A DNA stretch of 6,691 nt, from assembly GCA_910577575.1 (NCBI GenBank), contig CAJTOG010000080.1, forward strand, positions 1 to 6,691. Direction: 5' to 3'. The notes below the pieces were generated by a model that did no database searches, had not been told where the DNA came from, and worked only from the letters and a program-made list of their open reading frames with translations. Made by a program: the position numbers and the translations under genes. The stretch comes from an uncultured Ruminococcus sp. (lineage in GTDB: Bacteria; Bacillota; Clostridia; Oscillospirales; Ruminococcaceae). Of the stretch, positions 5,932-6,691 are shown piece by piece. How positions within the stretch are numbered: the stretch's first letter is position 1; each line of letters opens with the position of its first letter.

Positions 5932-5956
5932 TACAATGTTGTTTAAATGCATTGTA
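5932..5956. repeat. Inverted repeat TACAATG / CATTGTA
   Basis: Seven-bp arms (5932-5938, 5950-5956) flank an 11-nt centre, close to the second 14-bp palindrome and about 65 bp beyond the end of the ribbon-helix-helix gene. No T-run follows in the minus direction, so it is not a clear terminator. Confidence 0.4.
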
Positions 5957-5966
5957 ATGTCAAGCA

Positions 5967-5980
5967 AGTATAATTATACT
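5967..5980. repeat. 14-bp palindrome, copy 2
   Basis: Identical to the AGTATAATTATACT at 5766-5779, starting 201 bp away. It lies 42 bp beyond the stop of the ribbon-helix-helix gene. It contains TATAAT on both strands, but no fitting -35 was found. Confidence 0.65.
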
Positions 5981-6022
5981 ATGAGATTTACAAGAGCATT
6001 ACAAGCCATTTTAAATAGATTC

Positions 6023-6232
6023 TTAATCAACTTCATCAATATTTATTCCGTTATCAATAATATATAATGCTCCCTTTGTCAGCAGTGCTGCCCGACTGAT
6101 GCCCATTGATTTAGCTGCATCGGTTATATAGTCTGCTGTATCTGGTTTTAATCTTAATGTAATAGTTTTGTAATGGTCTTTTTTATATTGTTTGTCGTAT
6201 TCGTTTTGATTAAATTTGTTTACATTATTCAC
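6023..6232 (-). CDS. Small ribbon-helix-helix (Arc/CopG-like) DNA-binding protein
   Basis: The 69-residue product has a polar, lysine-rich N-terminus (1-21), then the beta-strand KTITLRLK (22-29), helix 1 (about 31-42), the turn GIS (44-46) and helix 2 (about 46-60). This is the order of the ribbon-helix-helix fold, which binds DNA as a dimer with the strand in the major groove. On plasmids such proteins control copy number, partition or relaxosome function; which applies here cannot be told. The start is GTG at 6232, set by the SD AGAGGG (6239-6244) 6 nt upstream, which overlaps the stop of the preceding regulator; the gap between genes is 11 nt, so they form an operon. No terminator is evident after it. 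The two identical 14-bp palindromes to its left are candidate sites. Fold call is good; role is open. Confidence 0.85.
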   Translation of the reverse strand: MNNVNKFNQNEYDKQYKKDHYKTITLRLKPDTADYITDAAKSMGISRAALLTKGALYIIDNGINIDEVD

Positions 6233-6243
6233 TTTAAGCCCTC

Positions 6244-6477
6244 TTATAAATTTATGTTAGTATCTACATACGAATCAAATTTAAATTCAATTAAATCAGA
6301 TGGCTGGCAATCTAATAAAATGCACAAAGTATTAATGGTTTTTAATGTTAAATCTGTATCATTGTGGCATATTTTTTGCATTACGCCTTCACTGATTATT
6401 TTTTTATTTTTTATAATTGAACGGCTATATCCAGCGTTTTTCAAAGCCTCCATAATATCAATTTTATATTTAATCAT
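6244..6477 (-). CDS. Small Cro/CI-type helix-turn-helix regulator (HTH_26/YozG-like)
   Basis: The 77-residue protein is nearly all one XRE-type domain: IMEALKNAGYSRSII (helix 1 region), IISEGVMQKICHND (recognition part, about 27-40), then LTLKTINTLCILLDCQPSDLIEF (43-65), the typical HTH_26 ending. The last dozen residues are a short polar tail. Cys37, Cys52 and Cys57 are present but form no obvious metal site. Proteins like this are usually autoregulated repressors on plasmids, conjugative elements and phages. ATG at 6477 has the SD AGAGG (6488-6492) 10 nt upstream. It is first in a two-gene operon with the ribbon-helix-helix gene. Its upstream region holds two overlapping, oppositely directed promoters with a dyad across them, the arrangement expected of a repressor that controls itself and a divergent gene. 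Target genes lie off the right edge. Confidence 0.88.
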   Translation of the reverse strand: MIKYKIDIMEALKNAGYSRSIIKNKKIISEGVMQKICHNDTDLTLKTINTLCILLDCQPSDLIEFKFDSYVDTNINL

Positions 6478-6516
6478 TTAAACAAATCCTCTTTTTATCA
6501 ATCTTATTGTTAGTTT

Positions 6517-6546
6517 TATATAACTAAAAACTCTTGACTTTCTCAA
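6517..6546 (-). promoter_or_regulatory. Probable leftward promoter of the HTH/RHH operon
   Basis: On the minus strand, TTGAGA (6541-6546) and TATATA (6517-6522) are 18 nt apart; TTATAT with 17 nt is an equal reading. The start would be near 6510, about 33 nt before the ATG. It is weaker than consensus and overlaps the rightward promoter at 6534-6546. Confidence 0.55.
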
Positions 6547-6562
6547 AAATATGAGTTATAAT
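6534..6562 (+). promoter_or_regulatory. Strong rightward promoter leading out of the window
   Basis: TTGACT (6534-6539) and TATAAT (6557-6562) are 17 nt apart. Within and around it are the pairs AACTC / GAGTT and CTCA / TGAG, forming a dyad that a repressor could use. It is the only strong plus-strand promoter found, and points to a divergent gene beyond 6691. Confidence 0.75.
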
Positions 6563-6691
6563 ATAATCAAGCTAAAGAATAGAACAGAAATAAAGTTTAC
6601 TGTTCCGAATTACAAAAGCATCTTGAAAAATTATTATTTATTAGGATAATCAATAGGCAAAGAAGCAATATAATTATTGATTAGTTTGTTA
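6563..6691 (+). other. Leader of the rightward transcript, no gene start seen
   Basis: This stretch contains no ATG-initiated ORF with an SD on the plus strand. It holds an inverted repeat, GAACAG (6582-6587) / CTGTTC (6600-6605), with a 12-nt centre, just after the predicted start near 6569. There is no T-run after it, so it is more likely an operator or leader structure than a terminator. Confidence 0.5.

Larger units (their letters stand above)
5451..6022. other. Gene-free region, right half of candidate origin region
   Basis: No convincing gene is present on either strand. Plus-strand C strongly exceeds G (about 123 to 47 over 5221-5940, counted by eye). A slightly G+C-richer island (about 5722-5860) carries a 28-codon minus-strand ORF (5666-5752) without an SD, whose start is preceded by AGGAG at a poor distance; I do not call it a gene. 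Two related stretches run from CATAACTTA to ATAACC (about 5500-5526 and 5862-5889). Confidence 0.6.

Noticed and set aside
5935..5963. Leftward promoter with TTGACA at 5958-5963
   Set aside because: At 16-18 nt spacing the -10 positions read AACATT or similar, too far from consensus.
5981..6067. Plus-strand 28-codon ORF beginning right after the second 14-bp palindrome
   Set aside because: No SD and it overlaps the 3' end of the ribbon-helix-helix gene in antisense.
6173..6481. Plus-strand 102-codon hydrophobic ORF
   Set aside because: It is fully antisense to two well-supported regulator genes with good SD sites; the hydrophobicity comes from A+T-rich complement sequence, and it has no SD.
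1..6691. CRISPR arrays, tRNA or rRNA genes, insertion sequences
   Set aside because: No regular repeat-spacer units, no tRNA-like cloverleaf, and no transposase or terminal inverted repeats were seen.

Overview
The window is very A+T-rich DNA with standard-code genes, strong Shine-Dalgarno (SD) sites and sigma-A type promoters, which points to a low-G+C Firmicute, most likely a gut-type Clostridia. The gene content is that of a plasmid or phage-plasmid: a replication-initiator-like protein, a 1.8-kb non-coding region full of repeats, two small DNA-binding regulators, a decayed phage antirepressor and a cargo operon. Every supported gene lies on the minus strand, so transcription runs right to left.

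Right to left: (1) 6478-6691 is a regulatory region. Two oppositely directed promoters overlap, one reading left into the regulators and one reading right out of the window. (2) 6023-6477 encodes a Cro/CI-type helix-turn-helix protein and a ribbon-helix-helix protein as a two-gene operon. (3) 4456-6022 is non-coding. It holds copies of a 17-bp iteron-like motif (4728-5075), a cluster of nested dyads (5200-5450, one containing a perfect Fur-type 7-1-7 box), a 16-bp palindrome, and two identical 14-bp palindromes 201 bp apart. G/C strand skew flips near 5220. This is the best candidate for origin, incompatibility or partition sequence. (4) 3310-4221 encodes a two-winged-helix protein, probably the replication initiator. 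It has a near-consensus promoter about 200 bp upstream and a leader with a 22-codon ORF followed by two matching stem-loops. (5) 2547-3168 is a Bro-N/ANT phage antirepressor broken by two frameshifts, with a perfect TTGACA-17-TATAAT promoter just upstream. (6) 1-2542 is a tight four-gene operon: cysteine desulfurase, a ten-cysteine small protein, a T4 Rnl2-like RNA ligase, and the start of a hexapeptide-repeat protein that runs off the left edge.

The most notable content is the desulfurase / Cys-rich protein / RNA ligase operon. It has no visible Fe-S scaffold, tRNA-thiolation or DNA-phosphorothioation partner in this window. It suggests a sulfur-mobilising RNA modification or repair cargo, but that is inference. 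Database searches were not possible; family calls rest on motif recognition.
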